This document shows, in pieces, positions 4,916 through 6,789 of a DNA stretch of 6,789 bases (its first letter is position 1; every line of letters begins with the position of its first letter). Both the position numbers and the translations under genes were made by a program. This stretch comes from an uncultured Oscillibacter sp. Its GTDB lineage: Bacteria > Bacillota > Clostridia > Oscillospirales > Oscillospiraceae. The stretch lies in the NCBI GenBank assembly GCA_904393855.1, contig CAJFNE010000100.1, forward strand, positions 1 to 6,789. The letters run 5' to 3'. The notes below the pieces were generated by a model. It saw nothing but the letters and a program-made list of their open reading frames with translations, was not told the origin of the DNA and did not search any database.

Positions 4916-6789
4916 ATGAAATTTCCGACTATGTTCTCTCCCGTGCGCATCGGCACGGTGACGGTGCCCAACCGCTTCGTGGTGCCCCCCATGGGGAACA
5001 ACTTCGCCAATACCGACGGCACTCTCAGCGACCGCTCCCTGGCCTATTACCAGGCCCGGGCCAAGGGTGGCTTCGGCCTCATCACCATCGAGTCCACTGT
5101 GGTCTATCAGGAGGCCAAGGGCGGCCCCCGGAAGCCCTGCCTGTTCTCCGACGATACGGTGGAGAGCTTCCGGCGGGTAGCGGAGGCCTGCCACGCCTAT
5201 GGGACCAAGGTGTCTATCCAGCTCCAGCACGCCGGGCCGGAGGGCAGCTCCGCCCTGACGGGGTATCCGCTGAAAGCCGCCAGCGCCATGCCCGCCGCCT
5301 GCGGCCGGGAGGTGCCGGAGGCGGTCTCCAACGAGGAGGTCTACCGCATCATCGAGTGCTACGGTGACGCGGCCCGCCGGGCACAGCAGGCGGGCATCGA
5401 CATGGTGGAGGTCCACTGCGCCCACGGGTATCTGGTGAGCACCTTCATCTCCCAGCGGACCAACCACCGCACCGACGAGTTCGGCGGCTGCTTCGAGAAC
5501 CGGATGCGGCTGCCCCGGCTCATCATTGAGAATATCCGCCGCAAGACCGGCGGCAATCTGCCCATCCTCTGCCGCATCAACGCCAGCGACGAGGTGGAGG
5601 GCGGCCAGAGCGTCCAGGACGCGGCGGCTGTGGCCGCCTACCTGGAGCAGGAGTGCGGCGTGGACGCTCTCCACGTCACCCGGGCCGTCCACCTCCACGA
5701 CGAGTTCATGTGGGCCCCCGGCATCACCCACGGCGGCTTCAACGCCGACCTGGTGACGGAGATCAAGCGGGCGGTGTCCGTGCCCATCATCGCCGTGGGC
5801 CGGTTCACGGAGCCCCAGTACGCGGAGCTCCTGGTGAAGCAGGGCCGGGCGGACCTGATCGCCTTCGGCCGCCAGAGCATCGCGGACCCGGAGCTGCCTG
5901 CCAAGGCCCGCACCGGCCGTCTGGAGGAGCTGTCCCCCTGCATCGGGTGCCTGCTGGGCTGCGTACCCAACATGTTTGCCGGAAACCCCATCACCTGTGC
6001 GGTGAACCCCTGCGTGGGCCGAGAGGCGGAGCTGACCCCCACGAAGAACGCCAAGCAGGTCGTTGTCGTCGGCGGCGGACCCGGCGGCCTGTACGCGGCC
6101 TGGGCCTGCGCGGTGCGGGGCCATCAGGTGACGCTGTTGGAAAAGGGGGAGGAGCTGGGCGGCAACTTCCGCATCGCCTCCTATCCCACCGGCAAGGGCC
6201 AGCTGTCGGAGGCCATCCGCTCCCTGATCGTCAAGTGCCGAAAGGCCGGTGTGGACCTCCGCTGCGGGGTGGAGGCGGACGAGGCGCTGCTGCGCTCCCT
6301 GGCTCCGGACGCGGTGATTCTGGCCACCGGCTCCACGCCGCTGGTGCTGCCCATCCCCGGCCTGGCTACCTGCGGCTATGTCACCGCCCAGGCCATGTTG
6401 GAGGGTAAGGCCCCCATGGGCCGCAGGGTCCTGGTGGTCGGCGGCGGCATGGTGGGCTGCGAGGCCGCCGAGTACCTGGCGGAGCGGGGCCACGAGGTAG
6501 CCATTGTGGAGATGAAGGACGTGATCGCTGCCGACGTGACACCGGAGAACCGCCGGTACATGTTCGCCAATTTCGAGGAGCACCACGTGCTGCTGCTGCC
6601 CGGCGCCAAGGTGGGGCAGTTCTACCCGGACGGCGTGGACTACACCCTGGCGGACGGCACGGCCGGCTCTCTCCGCGGGTACGACAATGTGGTGCTGGCC
6701 ATGGGCTCCCGGTCCCATGCCGCGCTGCGGGAGGCGGCGGAGAAAATTGCCGCCCAGGTGTTTGTCATCGGCGAGGCGGCCAAGGCCCC
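4916..6789 (+). CDS. FMN/4Fe-4S/FAD ene-reductase, 2,4-dienoyl-CoA reductase/BaiCD-like (right end missing)
   Basis: 624 codons without a stop run to the window edge; family members are about 640-670 residues, so only a short C-terminus is missing. Residues 1 to about 340 are an Old Yellow Enzyme TIM barrel binding FMN: LFSP-type start, PPMGNNF (24-30), QLQHAG (102-107), HCAHGYL (167-173), R-x-N-x-R-x-D-x-F-G-G (181-191) and AVGRF (293-297). Cysteines 342, 345, 349 and 361 (PCIGC, GC, ITCAVNP) would bind one 4Fe-4S cluster. Residues from 381 form the FAD/NAD(P)H part, with VVVVGGGPGG (382-391), acidic E409, ATGS (470-473), a second dinucleotide loop VVGGGMVGCEAAE (507-519) and a terminal VIGE (617-620) where relatives often have IGD. 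Such enzymes pass electrons from NAD(P)H to a conjugated double bond. The ATG follows a GAGGAG site (4904-4909), 25 bp after the previous stop. In this cluster it may reduce an enone or enoate ring acid. No CoA-handling gene is visible, so a true fatty-acid role is less likely. Confidence 0.92.
   Translation, partial: MKFPTMFSPVRIGTVTVPNRFVVPPMGNNFANTDGTLSDRSLAYYQARAKGGFGLITIESTVVYQEAKGGPRKPCLFSDDTVESFRRVAEACHAYGTKVSIQLQHAGPEGSSALTGYPLKAASAMPAACGREVPEAVSNEEVYRIIECYGDAARRAQQAGIDMVEVHCAHGYLVSTFISQRTNHRTDEFGGCFENRMRLPRLIIENIRRKTGGNLPILCRINASDEVEGGQSVQDAAAVAAYLEQECGVDALHVTRAVHLHDEFMWAPGITHGGFNADLVTEIKRAVSVPIIAVGRFTEPQYAELLVKQGRADLIAFGRQSIADPELPAKARTGRLEELSPCIGCLLGCVPNMFAGNPITCAVNPCVGREAELTPTKNAKQVVVVGGGPGGLYAAWACAVRGHQVTLLEKGEELGGNFRIASYPTGKGQLSEAIRSLIVKCRKAGVDLRCGVEADEALLRSLAPDAVILATGSTPLVLPIPGLATCGYVTAQAMLEGKAPMGRRVLVVGGGMVGCEAAEYLAERGHEVAIVEMKDVIAADVTPENRRYMFANFEEHHVLLLPGAKVGQFYPDGVDYTLADGTAGSLRGYDNVVLAMGSRSHAALREAAEKIAAQVFVIGEAAKA

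Noticed and set aside
3004..5022. Long minus-strand open frame of 672 codons
   Set aside because: It lies opposite the TIM barrel, second dehydrogenase and flavoenzyme genes, is rich in His, Gly, Leu and Val from antisense GC-rich codons, and shows no family motif. It is a GC shadow.
4838..6718. Long minus-strand open frame of 626 codons
   Set aside because: It is fully antisense to the flavoenzyme, whose plus-strand frame has FMN, 4Fe-4S and FAD motifs in order. The antisense product is low-complexity with no recognisable domain.
4916..6789. Fatty acid 2,4-dienoyl-CoA reductase (FadH) as a literal function
   Set aside because: The domain order fits the family, but no beta-oxidation or CoA genes are visible and the family has many non-CoA substrates, so the name is used only for similarity.

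Overview
The window is a GC-rich, tightly packed bacterial gene cluster. It has a LysR-type regulator (partial, minus strand) read divergently from six plus-strand genes that lie 0-30 bp apart or overlap. The strong AGGAGG-type ribosome binding sites, the high GC third positions, the FadH/Bai-type flavoenzyme and the YdiB/YdiN-like proteins suggest a high-GC anaerobic Firmicute, perhaps an Oscillospiraceae-type gut Clostridium. That placement is inference from composition and gene content; no rRNA or other marker is present.

Layout. 1-263 (minus): N-terminus of a LysR regulator. 264-501: AT-rich divergent control region with a textbook LysR box (308-322), a second dyad (321-344) and a candidate promoter (345-373), followed by a GC-rich leader able to form several stem-loops (390-457). 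502-1365: YdiB-type quinate/shikimate dehydrogenase, best started at a TTG. 1389-2627: YdiN/YdiM-like MFS transporter. 2624-3133: shikimate kinase, overlapping the transporter stop by ATGA. 3157-4002: xylose-isomerase-like TIM barrel protein. 4018-4890: second YdiB-type dehydrogenase. 4916-6789: FMN/4Fe-4S/FAD ene-reductase of the 2,4-dienoyl-CoA reductase/BaiCD type, running off the right edge. No terminator, tRNA, rRNA, insertion sequence or CRISPR array was found.

How the genes may work together. The proteins fit the uptake and processing of a shikimate- or quinate-like cyclic acid. The MFS protein would import it, two NAD-type dehydrogenases would oxidise or reduce its ring hydroxyl, the kinase could divert shikimate to the chorismate pathway, and the TIM barrel protein could be an isomerase, epimerase or dehydratase of a ring intermediate. 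The flavoenzyme could reduce an enone; 3-dehydroshikimate, the product of shikimate oxidation, is itself an enone. The family assignments are strong. The joint pathway is inference. The pairing of YdiB-like and YdiN-like proteins recalls the E. coli ydiN-ydiB neighbourhood, but the added kinase, TIM barrel protein and ene-reductase make a different set.
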